This document shows, piece by piece, positions 1 through 7,906 of a DNA stretch of 33,065 nucleotides. This DNA is from Candidatus Brevefilum sp. GTDB taxonomy: Bacteria > Chloroflexota > Anaerolineae > Anaerolineales > Anaerolineaceae. Each line of letters starts with the position of its first letter. Position 1 is the stretch's first letter. The notes under the pieces were generated by a model. That model was not told where the DNA came from and ran no database searches. It worked only from the letters and a program-made list of their open reading frames with translations. The translations under genes and the position numbers were made by a program. The DNA lies in NCBI GenBank assembly GCA_029210815.1, contig JARGGB010000034.1:1-33065 (forward strand). The letters run 5' to 3'.

Positions 1-1
1 C

Positions 2-934
2 AACCCCGCGGAACCCGAACGTGTGCTGCCATTCAGAATAAAATTTGAGCATCTCAGGTCTATATTCACACATTTCACATCTGGGGTATGGATCAAACCT
101 GAAGATTTTACGACCGAAAATTTAATGCAGCGCACGCAAAAGATTTACTGGTCTTTATGGCTGGTTGACAGCAACGTTGAGGGTCAATGGCAAATGGAAG
201 CTGGCTTTGATTACCAGGTCGAAAGCTCAAAAGAATACTTCCAGGATGGCCAGTGGCATTCCCGAAAGCTTGTGGAAGATCGCATCCGCTGGGAGCCGCG
301 ATTGGGAGGAATCAATTATCACGTCGACAATGTGCCCGTGCCCGCCTTGGAAGAACATCAAAATCGACAACAAATGACAGGGGCATACAGACTGGAAAAT
401 ACAGGATCTTTTCACCTTGACAAGTCAAATGATGCCTTGATTGAGACCCCTGACCTGCCGCCTGCAGATGCCTGGCCGCTGGCTAAGCCTCAGGTAAATA
501 AAAAACTCAGCCAGGTATGTGCAGAAGCAGCTGGCGCCCAGCACAGTCGAAATTTTAACATCAACGCAAAATATCAGAAATTGAATTGGACACAATTCCT
601 CCTGCCGATGTACACAAGTTACTACAAAGATGATGAAGGAAATCCACAAATCCTGGTCATTAACGGCGAAACAGGGGAAATCCATGGCCCGCGCCTTGCT
701 TCACAAAAACGAGGCTGGCGAATTGCAGCCATCATCGGCGGCATCGCTGCAGTTTTACTGCTGTTTGCCCTGCTCGGGTTTCTCGTTACACCTATCTTCC
801 CGCCAGCAAGCCTCCTTGCAGTATTTTCTTCCATCCTTGGTTTTACGGCAGGGATAGGGGCATTGATACCTGCCATCTGGCCGTCACAATGGAATCGAAA
901 GAACCAATCACCGGTTGTCACAAAGAGGGACTGA
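2..934 (+). CDS. C-terminal part of membrane-anchored, probably zinc-ribbon protein (5' end outside window)
   Basis: The reading frame is open from the first bases of the window, and the GTG at 23 has no ribosome site, so this is a fragment whose start lies upstream. About 230 polar residues, rich in Trp and Tyr, precede two hydrophobic segments near the C-terminus (about residues 232-253 and 257-286 counted from 23), so the bulk is soluble and anchored by a C-terminal hairpin. The stretch YYKDDEGNP...VINGETGEIHG just before the anchor resembles the C-terminal region of bacterial proteins that begin with a TFIIB-type zinc ribbon and are often mislabelled PriA-like helicase. The zinc ribbon itself would lie off the edge, so this family assignment is from memory and tentative. 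Its stop touches the next start codon, which suggests cotranscription with the methyltransferase. Confidence 0.6.
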   Translation, partial: NPAEPERVLPFRIKFEHLRSIFTHFTSGVWIKPEDFTTENLMQRTQKIYWSLWLVDSNVEGQWQMEAGFDYQVESSKEYFQDGQWHSRKLVEDRIRWEPRLGGINYHVDNVPVPALEEHQNRQQMTGAYRLENTGSFHLDKSNDALIETPDLPPADAWPLAKPQVNKKLSQVCAEAAGAQHSRNFNINAKYQKLNWTQFLLPMYTSYYKDDEGNPQILVINGETGEIHGPRLASQKRGWRIAAIIGGIAAVLLLFALLGFLVTPIFPPASLLAVFSSILGFTAGIGALIPAIWPSQWNRKNQSPVVTKRD

Positions 935-1711
935 ATGAAAATTATCAACCCACAGCGGTATAAAAAATTAGTAGCGGAAGCACAGAAAGCCAGTTTCTCC
1001 GGGTGGGACTTCAGCTGGCTTAATGGAAGGTTAATCCAGGAAGAGCCGCCCTGGGATTATGAAAAATTGGTCCTGGGTCATATGAAAGGTATCCATTCCA
1101 TGCTTGATATGGGCACAGGCGGTGGTGAGTTTCTAGCATCATTAGGACCGCTGCCTGAAGACACTCATGCTTCGGAATCCTACCCACCCAACCAGGTCAT
1201 CGCCGCAAGAAATTTGGAACCCCTTGGCGTTACGGTCCATAAATTTACTAAATATGTTCCACTTTCATTTGAAGATGCGTATTTTGATCTTGTTATAAAC
1301 CGACATGATGATTTTGAGCCGGCTGAGGTCAAGCGAATACTGAAACCTGGCGGGGTGTTCATCACTCAGCAAGTTGGCGGTTTGAATAATCTCGAACTCA
1401 ACCAGGTTCTTCAAGAAAAAATTGCTTTTGAATTTATGGAATGGGGATTGGCACCAACATTGATAGAGCTATACGAAGCGGATTTTGTGGTTGAAATTGC
1501 AGAAAAAGCTGCTTTAAAATCAACATTTTTAGATATTGGCGCTGTCGTCTATTATCTGAAAGCCATCCCCTGGCAGGTCGAAGGATTTGACCCTGCCACA
1601 CACACAAAAGGTTTGGTGAAAATTCATAATATCATCGAACGACAGGGCAAGTTTGTTGCAACCGCCCATCGATTTATGATCATCGCCAAAAAGAAGGTGC
1701 AAAAGACATGA
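935..1711 (+). CDS. class I SAM-dependent methyltransferase, substrate unknown
   Basis: A 258-residue protein with a clear class I methyltransferase core: motif I LDMGTGGGEF (about 57-66), an acidic ASESYPPN strand end near 80-86, and motif IV DLVINRHDDF (118-127) followed by VKRILKPGGVF. The run TQQVGGLN (144-151) is typical of a small bacterial methyltransferase family that keeps INRH and TQQVGG but has no assigned substrate. The ATG directly follows the TGA of the upstream gene, and the 3' end overlaps the next start by ATGA, so translation is probably coupled. No partner protein indicates the target; a small molecule or an RNA is equally possible. Family certain, function unknown. Confidence 0.85.
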   Translation: MKIINPQRYKKLVAEAQKASFSGWDFSWLNGRLIQEEPPWDYEKLVLGHMKGIHSMLDMGTGGGEFLASLGPLPEDTHASESYPPNQVIAARNLEPLGVTVHKFTKYVPLSFEDAYFDLVINRHDDFEPAEVKRILKPGGVFITQQVGGLNNLELNQVLQEKIAFEFMEWGLAPTLIELYEADFVVEIAEKAALKSTFLDIGAVVYYLKAIPWQVEGFDPATHTKGLVKIHNIIERQGKFVATAHRFMIIAKKKVQKT

Positions 1712-2124
1712 AAAAGAGCAAAATCGAATTTCCTGAATTAATAAAAGTCTTTGCTTTTTTGCTCTATCTCCTTGGAAGCTCACTCACGCTCATTAATCAT
1801 GGCATTGAAATATCCCTGTGGATAATGACCTTTGCGGTGGTCATCAACATTGCTTTGAGAATCCTGTCCTGGATGGGCTTTTGCTGGCTCTCCTTATCCA
1901 AAATGGGTTCCAAAACCGGCAGGTGGTTGGCGGTCTTGCTCGATATTGCCTCCTGGGGCAGCTTTGGGTATGCCATGTACCTACGCTTGTGGCGAAATCT
2001 ACCCATGTTCTATACCATGATTACAATCACCACCCTGCTTTGGGCAGTCGGATTGCTGCTTTTCCTTTACAGCAGGCATGCTTTTACAGATGGAAAAACT
2101 GGTGATAAACTTGATAAAAATTAG
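1708..2124 (+). CDS. small integral membrane protein, unknown function
   Basis: A 138-residue protein with about four hydrophobic segments (roughly residues 9-27, 31-52, 71-90 and 98-118) and a short polar C-terminal tail. The ATG overlaps the TGA of the methyltransferase gene by four bases (ATGA), strong support for this start and for an operon. I recognise no family motif, no catalytic residues and no transporter signature. The uracil phosphoribosyltransferase gene follows after 34 bases, but nothing in this protein looks like a uracil permease, which would be about three times longer. Confidence 0.75.
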   Translation: MKKSKIEFPELIKVFAFLLYLLGSSLTLINHGIEISLWIMTFAVVINIALRILSWMGFCWLSLSKMGSKTGRWLAVLLDIASWGSFGYAMYLRLWRNLPMFYTMITITTLLWAVGLLLFLYSRHAFTDGKTGDKLDKN

Positions 2125-2158
2125 ACGCATTTTATGATGGTATGAAAGGTCGAATTAA

Positions 2159-2782
2159 ATGGAAAATGTCTTTGAATCCTCCCATCCCCTTGTCAAACAT
2201 AAATTAACTCGAATGCGGGATAAGAATACAAAACCGAAGAAATTTCGAGAACTGGTTCGGGAACTGGGGGCGCTGCTAACCTATGAAGCCACAATGGACC
2301 TTGAAACGACAACGGTGAGCATCGAAACCCCGTTAACAACAACCCGTGGTGAGAATTTGAAGGATAAAATCGGCCTGGTACCCATCCTCCGGTCAGGTCT
2401 GGGCATGGTTGAAGGCGTTTGGGAATTGATGCCTTCCGCCGAGGTTTGGCACATTGGTCTTTATCGAGATGAGCGCACCCTTAAACCCGTGGCTTATTAC
2501 AACCGCCTGCCGGTTGCACCTACCGTTTCCGTCTGTCTGATCCTGGATCCCATGCTTGCAACGGGTGGTTCTGCTGTTGCCACTGTGGATATCCTCAAAA
2601 ATTGGGGGGTTGCCAGGATCAAGTTTGTGGGTTTGATTGCCTCGCCTGAGGGTATCGCACGCCTGCACGGTGCCCATCCCGATGTTCCCATTCACCTGGC
2701 AGCCATTGACGACCACCTAAATGAACACGGTTATATTGTCCCAGGATTGGGGGATGCAGGCGATCGTCAGTTTGGCACTTAA
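2159..2782 (+). CDS. upp: uracil phosphoribosyltransferase
   Basis: Converts uracil and PRPP to UMP and pyrophosphate in the pyrimidine salvage pathway; a cytosolic enzyme. At 207 residues it has the usual family length. Visible signatures are the [15 protein letters not shown] segment (72-86), the PRPP-binding loop [13 protein letters not shown] (127-139), and the uracil-binding C-terminus [17 protein letters not shown] that ends the protein exactly as in the family. A GAAAGG ribosome site (2144-2149) lies nine bases before the ATG. It is the last gene of the rightward cluster; only a weak five-bp hairpin (2788-2800) follows before the convergent tpiA terminator. Confidence 0.96.
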   Translation: MENVFESSHPLVKHKLTRMRDKNTKPKKFRELVRELGALLTYEATMDLETTTVSIETPLTTTRGENLKDKIGLVPILRSGLGMVEGVWELMPSAEVWHIGLYRDERTLKPVAYYNRLPVAPTVSVCLILDPMLATGGSAVATVDILKNWGVARIKFVGLIASPEGIARLHGAHPDVPIHLAAIDDHLNEHGYIVPGLGDAGDRQFGT

Positions 2783-2853
2783 TAAACGCTGCTGAGCAGC
2801 AAACCCAAAAAGCAAGGCTATCTATAACCGCACAAGACACGCTGTTAAAAAAT

Positions 2854-2879
2854 TCAAGCCGCCCAAACAGGCGGCTTGA
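2854..2879 (-). terminator. intrinsic terminator of tpiA
   Basis: A perfect 10-bp stem, TCAAGCCGCC (2854-2863) with GGCGGCTTGA (2870-2879), encloses a six-base loop. Read on the minus strand it is followed by a run of T (complement of 2847-2852), so it terminates the yvcK-gap-pgk-tpiA transcript. On the plus strand there is no T-run, although the stem may still act against read-through from upp. Confidence 0.85.
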
Positions 2880-2901
2880 TGAATATCAGCTTAATCTTAC
2901 G

Positions 2902-3690
2902 TTACTCTTTCGAAGTTTCCTCAACAATTGTCACCAATGAAGCACCTTTGATGATTCCAACAAAGGAATCTGCTTTAAGGCTGGCACCACCAACCAAACC
3001 GCCGTCGATATCGGACATCGCAAAAAGTTCTGCAGCATTATTGGGTTTAATGGAACCGCCATACTGAATGCGCATGGCATTGGCTCGCTGATCACCGAAT
3101 TGCTGCTTGAGCAGCGGACGGATGACATTCTTGTGAACGTTGTTGGCATCTTCAGGTGTTGCAGTTCGGCCTGTGCCAATCGCCCATATAGGTTCGTAGG
3201 CAATGGTGATATGGGCTGCCTGGTCTTCGGTGATACCGGCCAATCCTTCAGAAATCTGGCGGGTGACAACGGCTTCTGTTTGCCCGGCTTCGTTCTCTTC
3301 CAGGGTCTCGCCAACGCAGACGATCACGTCCAAGCCTGCTGCTAAAGCTGCCTTAAGACGTTTATTGACCGTTTCATCCGTCTCACCAAAGTAGGTGCGG
3401 CGTTCTGAATGGCCGACAATCACAAAATCACAAACTTCTGCGACCATCTGGGGTGCAACTTCACCCGTATAGGCACCGGATTCTTCCCAAAATAAGTTTT
3501 GAGCGCCAACTTTCAATGCTTTACCTTTGCATAATTCAGCGACAGCCGGCACAGCCAAATAAGAAGGTGCGACTGCGACGTCAACATCATCGAAGGCTTC
3601 AAGCTCAGGCAGCATCTTCGATACCAGGTCAACAGCCTCAGCGATGGTTTTATTCATCTTCCAATTACCAGCTACAAAAATTTTTCGCAT
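2902..3690 (-). CDS. tpiA: triosephosphate isomerase
   Basis: Interconverts dihydroxyacetone phosphate and glyceraldehyde 3-phosphate. The 262-residue length is normal. Catalytic residues are visible: Lys11 in AGNWKMN, His94 in VGHSERR, Glu166 in AYEPIWAIGTG; the flexible loop and the phosphate-binding QYGGS and GGLVGGASL segments follow. An AAAGGGTG ribosome site precedes the ATG. It is the last gene of the leftward glycolytic group; 171 bases and a stem-loop separate it from pgk, and a strong terminator follows at 2854-2879. Confidence 0.97.
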   Translation of the reverse strand: MRKIFVAGNWKMNKTIAEAVDLVSKMLPELEAFDDVDVAVAPSYLAVPAVAELCKGKALKVGAQNLFWEESGAYTGEVAPQMVAEVCDFVIVGHSERRTYFGETDETVNKRLKAALAAGLDVIVCVGETLEENEAGQTEAVVTRQISEGLAGITEDQAAHITIAYEPIWAIGTGRTATPEDANNVHKNVIRPLLKQQFGDQRANAMRIQYGGSIKPNNAAELFAMSDIDGGLVGGASLKADSFVGIIKGASLVTIVEETSKE

Positions 3691-3793
3691 TTCATCACCC
3701 TTTCTTTTTCTAATTTTGATTGTTAATAATTGCGCTAATTAGATTTTACCAGCAAAACACCTTTGAAAATGAGTTAAAAGGACATCGAAACAA

Positions 3794-3834
3794 GAAAGGC
3801 TATCCATTCAATTAAAAAACAGATAGCCTTTTCT
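3794..3834 (-). terminator. intercistronic stem-loop between pgk and tpiA
   Basis: AAAGGCTATC (3795-3804) pairs with GATAGCCTTT (3822-3831), with a 17-base A/T-rich loop; flanking bases extend the stem imperfectly. On the minus strand the stem is followed by TTCTTGTTTCG, only moderately U-rich. It could be a partial terminator or an mRNA 3'-end stabiliser that sets the tpiA level relative to pgk. Structure seen; function inferred. Confidence 0.55.
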
Positions 3835-3861
3835 AACGAATCGGTTCCTTTTAATTTTTAC

Positions 3862-5037
3862 TTATTTATCATCCAGGGCTGCCAGGCCGGGCAGCATTTT
3901 GCCTTCCAACATTTCAAGTGAGGCGCCTCCGCCGGTAGAAATATGGGTGATCTTATCCTCCAAGCCGGATTTCTTAATGGCTGAAGCAGAATCGCCGCCG
4001 CCTACAATACCCGTGGCGTCGCTCTCGGCTATCGCTTTTGCGACTTCAAAGGTGCCTTTAGCAAATTTATCGAGTTCAAATACACCCATCGGTCCATTCC
4101 ATACCACCGTGCCAGCCTTTTTGATAATATCCGAGAAGGCTTGAACAGTACGAGGCCCAATATCCAGAATGCGCCATCCAGCCGGCACATCACCGACATC
4201 CATTATTTTATCCTCTGCATTGGCATCAAAGGCATCTGCAATGACAACATCCACTGGCAGAACGAGCTTTCCACCCGCCATTTCCAGCAATTCCTTTGCA
4301 GTGTCGAGAACCTCATCTTCAACCAGGGAATCCGCCATGGCATAACCCTGCGCTTTAAAGAAGGTGTTTGCCATGCCCCCGCCGATCAGAATTCTATCGG
4401 CTTTCTTGATCAGGTTATCAATCACGCCGATTTTGTCACTGACTTTTGCCCCGCCCAGAATAGCAACAAAGGGACGTTCGGGCTCAGCAATGGCATTGCC
4501 GAGGTATTTGATTTCCTTCTCCAGCAAGAATCCTGCAGCAGCTGGCAGATAATCTGCCACACCTGCGGTTGAGGCATGCGCACGATGCGCGGAACCAAAT
4601 GCATCATTGACGAACAGGTCTGCCAGAGAAGCCAATTCCTTTGCCATCTCGGGATCATTTGCTTTTTCCCCGGCATGGAAGCGGGTGTTTTCCAGAACAA
4701 GGACCTCATTTGATGTCAAATTCTCAGCAGCTTTCTGAGCAACTTCCCCGATGCAATCTTCAGCAAACTTCACAGGCACGTCCAACAAAGTGCCCAAATA
4801 ATCTGCCACTGGCTTCAAGCTAAATGCAGGATCCGGTTCGCCCTTTGGTCGGCCAAGGTGCGAACACAAAATCACAGCTGCATCATTTTCCAACAAATAT
4901 TTAATCGTTGGAAGCGCTGCCTGAATACGGGTGTCGTCGCCAACTTTGCCTTCACTGATCGGCACATTAAAATCTACACGCACAAGCACTTTCTTGCCTT
5001 TAACATCCAGATCTGTCAACATTTTTTTACTGAACAT
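3862..5037 (-). CDS. pgk: phosphoglycerate kinase
   Basis: Transfers the acyl phosphate of 1,3-bisphosphoglycerate to ADP, the first ATP-yielding step of lower glycolysis, and works in reverse in gluconeogenesis. The 391 residues match the bacterial monomeric enzyme. Visible signatures: [10 protein letters not shown] (17-26) and SHLGRPKG (59-66) for substrate binding, [12 protein letters not shown] at the domain hinge, NGPMGVFE, and the nucleotide-binding [11 protein letters not shown] near the C-terminus. The ATG has an AAAGGAG ribosome site ten bases upstream; a second in-frame ATG five codons on is less likely. A 12-bp terminator-like hairpin ends only a few bases before this ribosome site, so pgk expression may depend on partial read-through from gap. 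Confidence 0.97.
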   Translation of the reverse strand: MFSKKMLTDLDVKGKKVLVRVDFNVPISEGKVGDDTRIQAALPTIKYLLENDAAVILCSHLGRPKGEPDPAFSLKPVADYLGTLLDVPVKFAEDCIGEVAQKAAENLTSNEVLVLENTRFHAGEKANDPEMAKELASLADLFVNDAFGSAHRAHASTAGVADYLPAAAGFLLEKEIKYLGNAIAEPERPFVAILGGAKVSDKIGVIDNLIKKADRILIGGGMANTFFKAQGYAMADSLVEDEVLDTAKELLEMAGGKLVLPVDVVIADAFDANAEDKIMDVGDVPAGWRILDIGPRTVQAFSDIIKKAGTVVWNGPMGVFELDKFAKGTFEVAKAIAESDATGIVGGGDSASAIKKSGLEDKITHISTGGGASLEMLEGKMLPGLAALDDK

Positions 5038-5061
5038 TTCTTAATAGCTCCTTTCGAAAAA

Positions 5062-5096
5062 ATGCGTAATGTGATTTTGAGCAGCACATTACGCAT
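5062..5096 (-). terminator. intrinsic terminator or attenuator between gap and pgk
   Basis: A perfect 12-bp stem, ATGCGTAATGTG (5062-5073) with CACATTACGCAT (5085-5096), has an 11-base loop. On the minus strand the stem is followed at once by a T-run (complement of 5057-5061) and then by the pgk ribosome site AAAGGAG (5049-5055). This is a standard terminator structure inside the gap-pgk gap, placed where it would cut transcription just before pgk. Confidence 0.8.
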
Positions 5097-5125
5097 CTTG
5101 TTTATTGAGTCTCCAAAGGATAACG

Positions 5126-6157
5126 TTAGAGTGATTTTGCCATCAATGCTGCCAGGTCAGCTGTTCGGCAGGAGTAACCCCATTCATTGTCATACCAGGT
5201 TACAACTTTGACAAAAGTGCCATCCATGACAGTGGTTAGTTCAGCGTCGATGATGGAGGAATATGGATTTCCTTTGAGGTCCATTGACACCAGCTCATCT
5301 GTGGAGTATGCCAAAATGCCTTTCATTGCACCTTCAGAGGCTTCTTTGAACAAGGCATTGAGTTCCTCTGCAGTAGTGGGTTTCTCAACTTGGGCAACAA
5401 AGTCCACAATGGAAACTGTGGGCGTCGGTACGCGTAATGCATAACCGTATAATTTTCCCTTCAAATCAGGAATTACCAGTGCAATCGCTTTTGCGGCACC
5501 GGTGGTTGTTGGGATGATATTCAATGCTGCAGCGCGGGCACGGCGTTTTTTGCTGTGAGCAAGATCAAGAATACGCTGATCGTTGGTGTAGGAGTGAATG
5601 GTTGTCATCAATCCACGCTCTATTATAAAATTATCATGTACAACTTTAGCTGCAGGTGCCAGACAGTTTGTGGTGCAGGATGCATTCGAAATGATATGGT
5701 GCTTGTCAGGATCATAGAGATCATCATTAACACCAAGCACAATGGTCAAATCTTCATTTTTTGCAGGCGCAGAGATAATCACTTTTTTCGCGCCGCCGCC
5801 GTCAATGTGTGAATTGGCACCAGGTTTTGCTTCTGTTCCCTTTCCATCACGGAAAACACCGGTTGATTCAACAACAACATCAACACCGAGGTCTGCCCAA
5901 GGCAATGCATATGGATTGCGCTCGGACATGACTTTAATTTCCTTGCCATCCACAATGATATTGCCTTCTTTGACCTCAACTGTGCCATCATAGATGCCGT
6001 AGTTTGAGTCATATTTAAAAAGATAAGCGTTGATGTCTGCATCAAAGAGATCGTTAACAGCTACAACTTCAAGTGCATCTGGATGCCTTTCGTTGATAGC
6101 TTTTAACACTTGCCGTCCAATACGGCCGAATCCGTTAATACCCACACGAATTGTCAT
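5126..6157 (-). CDS. gap: glyceraldehyde-3-phosphate dehydrogenase, type I
   Basis: Oxidises and phosphorylates glyceraldehyde 3-phosphate to 1,3-bisphosphoglycerate with NAD(P). The 343-residue chain has the Rossmann motif INGFGRIGR (7-15), Asp36 after strand 2 (AVND), which usually favours NAD over NADP, the catalytic [12 protein letters not shown] with Cys161, and His188 in TTIHSYT. C-terminal WYDNEWGYS is also intact. The AGGAGG ribosome site (6164-6169) six bases before the ATG is the strongest in the window, fitting a highly expressed enzyme. Only 81 bases and no terminator separate it from yvcK upstream, so they are probably cotranscribed; I found no convincing separate promoter. Confidence 0.97.
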   Translation of the reverse strand: MTIRVGINGFGRIGRQVLKAINERHPDALEVVAVNDLFDADINAYLFKYDSNYGIYDGTVEVKEGNIIVDGKEIKVMSERNPYALPWADLGVDVVVESTGVFRDGKGTEAKPGANSHIDGGGAKKVIISAPAKNEDLTIVLGVNDDLYDPDKHHIISNASCTTNCLAPAAKVVHDNFIIERGLMTTIHSYTNDQRILDLAHSKKRRARAAALNIIPTTTGAAKAIALVIPDLKGKLYGYALRVPTPTVSIVDFVAQVEKPTTAEELNALFKEASEGAMKGILAYSTDELVSMDLKGNPYSSIIDAELTTVMDGTFVKVVTWYDNEWGYSCRTADLAALMAKSL

Positions 6158-6238
6158 TTCTTGCCTCCTATATGATTAGTTTTTATCAATTTTATTTTAC
6201 CATCAATGAACAAAGATGAATGAATTAATTCAAACAAT

Positions 6239-7576
6239 TTAGTGATTATTGTTCATCAATGGACCTGTTCTTTCGTAAAATAAGTTCATGATTGTCTTTG
6301 ATAATCGTTTAGAATCATGCCGCCAGGGATAAGTGGTGTCGATGAGGTCGGCACAATAAACTGCGGTGTGCGCCTTCAACTCCTGGTCCATTTTGACCCA
6401 ATCGACATCCTCCCCCAACCTTCCTTCAAAATGATTGTTGCAGATAACAAGGTCAAAAATTTCCTGTCCGACATGGGATTCTACGGATTTTACATGGTCC
6501 AGGCAGGAAAATTGATCGGTTTCACCGCGTTCAGTGGCAACATTGCAGATGAAAAATTTTAATGCCTGACTGGCACGCACAGCTTCAGCCAGATCCCGAA
6601 CGAGCAAATTCGGCAGCAAGCTTGAATAAAGGCTCCCCGGCCCGATAATTACCAGGTCAGCATTTAAAACTGCAGCAATTGCGGGTGGGAATGCAGGTGT
6701 GTTGGCGGGGTCCAACCACAAACGCTGAATAGCCCCCTCTGTTTCGCGGATTTGCGTTTCACCTGAGACATGGAGTCTATTTCCGTTTTCATCGATGAGA
6801 TCTGCCAGAAGGCGCACATCCGTCAGTGTTGAAGGCAGCACCTGGCCGTAAACAGCCAACACCCGCCCGGACTCCGCAACAGCTTCCTCGAAACTGCCTG
6901 TGATTTCCGTCAGCGCAGTGATGAATAAATTGCCCAGTGAATGCCCTTCCAACCCGGCACCACTGGCAAAGCGATACTGAAAAACCTGGGAAAGCAAATC
7001 CTCATTATTGCTCAAGGCTGCAAGGCAATTGCGAATATCCCCTGGTGGTAAAACCCCCATTTGTCTTCGAAGTTCCCCGGAGGAACCGCCGTCATCGGCG
7101 ACGGTTACAATCGCAGTGATGTTATGGGTATATTCCTTCAAACCACGCAGCAAGGATGCAAGCCCATGCCCGCCGCCAAGGACCACAATTCGCGGGCCGC
7201 GATCCCGCCTGCGAAAGGAATCAAGGGCTTCAATCACGGGTTTACCCGGGGGAACAAAAGGTTTGAGCAATGAGCGGTTTGAGCCCCAAATGCCGATCAA
7301 AACCAGGGTAACCCCAATGCCGCCAAAGATGATCACGCGTATGGGACGATCCAGGAATCTTAAGGATAAATAGGCAAGGGCAGGCAGCCACCATGTTTCA
7401 GGGGCGTTGCGATAGATATCCAAAATAAACATCGTCAAGCCAACACCAAGCAGCGTTGTGCCAATCAATGCCAAAATTAACCAGCGTTTAAAACCCAGTC
7501 CTGGTCTCAGCCATTGCACTTCCCGACGGAGTACGTTCCACAATCGAGAAAATATGTCTTTCTGTTTATCTTGCAT
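6239..7576 (-). CDS. yvcK: YvcK/CofD-like gluconeogenesis factor with N-terminal membrane anchor
   Basis: YvcK proteins bind UDP-sugars (UDP-GlcNAc in Bacillus) and are needed for growth on gluconeogenic carbon and for normal cell-wall metabolism. The domain from about residue 128 shows the family motifs VVLGGGHGLASLLRGLK, TVADDGGSSGELR (158-170), PPGDIRNCLAAL (178-189) and IIGPGSLYSSLLPN. The chain is 445 residues, over 100 longer than the soluble Bacillus protein, because hydrophobic segments at about 32-54, 61-75 and 79-98 precede the catalytic-like domain, making it a membrane protein. No ribosome site precedes the ATG, and a good promoter ends nine bases upstream, so the mRNA is probably near-leaderless. 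Location ahead of gap-pgk-tpiA fits a role in carbon-flow control. Confidence 0.92.
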   Translation of the reverse strand: MQDKQKDIFSRLWNVLRREVQWLRPGLGFKRWLILALIGTTLLGVGLTMFILDIYRNAPETWWLPALAYLSLRFLDRPIRVIIFGGIGVTLVLIGIWGSNRSLLKPFVPPGKPVIEALDSFRRRDRGPRIVVLGGGHGLASLLRGLKEYTHNITAIVTVADDGGSSGELRRQMGVLPPGDIRNCLAALSNNEDLLSQVFQYRFASGAGLEGHSLGNLFITALTEITGSFEEAVAESGRVLAVYGQVLPSTLTDVRLLADLIDENGNRLHVSGETQIRETEGAIQRLWLDPANTPAFPPAIAAVLNADLVIIGPGSLYSSLLPNLLVRDLAEAVRASQALKFFICNVATERGETDQFSCLDHVKSVESHVGQEIFDLVICNNHFEGRLGEDVDWVKMDQELKAHTAVYCADLIDTTYPWRHDSKRLSKTIMNLFYERTGPLMNNNH

Positions 7577-7585
7577 GATAGAAAA

Positions 7586-7614
7586 ATGATAGCAGGATTC
7601 CAGTTAATCGTCAA
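7586..7614 (-). promoter_or_regulatory. sigma-70-type promoter of yvcK (near-leaderless)
   Basis: On the minus strand TTGACG (complement of 7609-7614) and TATCAT (complement of 7586-7591) are separated by exactly 17 bases, close to the consensus. The -10 box ends nine bases before the yvcK ATG (7576), so transcription should start about two or three bases before the start codon, and there is no Shine-Dalgarno sequence. Confidence 0.75.
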
Positions 7615-7638
7615 CGTGATTAACTCACATGAAATTAA

Positions 7639-7828
7639 TAAGGCTGTCCGAAAAGCACTTCTGATCGAATTGATAACCTAGGATAACAAAAGACCTCAAT
7701 CTCTCTCTTTGGCCAAAGGGAGAGGTTTTTTACTATGAACAAAACCTGAACATTACGTCTTTTCCAAAATTACCAGTTGAGTTATTAGCATTTCCTCGTG
7801 GCGATTTGTTACTTTTCGGATAAGCTTA
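7639..7828. mobile_element. possible MITE-like element with terminal inverted repeats
   Basis: TAAGGCTGTCCGAAAAG (7639-7655) and CTTTTCGGATAAGCTTA (7812-7828) are inverted copies with 14 of 17 positions matching, and each outer end is a TA. The ends resemble those of IS630/Tc1-type elements, which duplicate a TA target. The 190-bp interior has no transposase frame. It could be a decayed, non-autonomous element; chance similarity is not excluded because the match is imperfect and only one copy is visible. Confidence 0.4.
7701..7731 (+). terminator. terminator-like hairpin without an upstream gene
   Basis: CTCTCTCTTTGG (7701-7712) faces CCAAAGGGAGAG (7713-7724), pairing throughout except one T-G wobble around a GGCC centre, followed by G and six T (7726-7731). 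It has the form of a rho-independent terminator on the plus strand, yet no plus-strand gene precedes it. It may belong to the possible mobile element or end a short RNA. Confidence 0.5.
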
Positions 7829-7891
7829 TTGTCTTCCTCAAAAAACGCCAATTCAAAACAAATCAAGGGGTCATCAATCGATCACCTTCCA

Positions 7892-7900
7892 TGCTATAAT
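7892..7900 (+). promoter_or_regulatory. extended -10 promoter of the ROK kinase (leaderless)
   Basis: TGCTATAAT is a perfect extended -10 element. Its last base is six bases before the ATG at 7907, so the predicted first transcribed base is the A of the start codon. The -35 region is poor, as is usual with extended -10 promoters, and there is no ribosome site. Confidence 0.7.
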
Positions 7901-7906
7901 CACCCC

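Larger units (their letters stand above)
7577..7906. other. 330-bp gene-free region between yvcK and the ROK kinase
   Basis: The divergent spacer holds the yvcK promoter at its left end, a possible 190-bp MITE-like element (7639-7828) with an internal terminator-like hairpin, and the kinase promoter at its right end. No supported coding frame is visible. The reading frame of the kinase runs upstream into this region, but the promoter at 7892-7900 argues that this is not translated. Confidence 0.7.

Noticed and set aside
7829-7906. Longer start for the ROK kinase at 7829
   Set aside because: The extra 26 residues are unlike the family N-terminus, and a strong extended -10 element lies inside them, six bases before the ATG at 7907.
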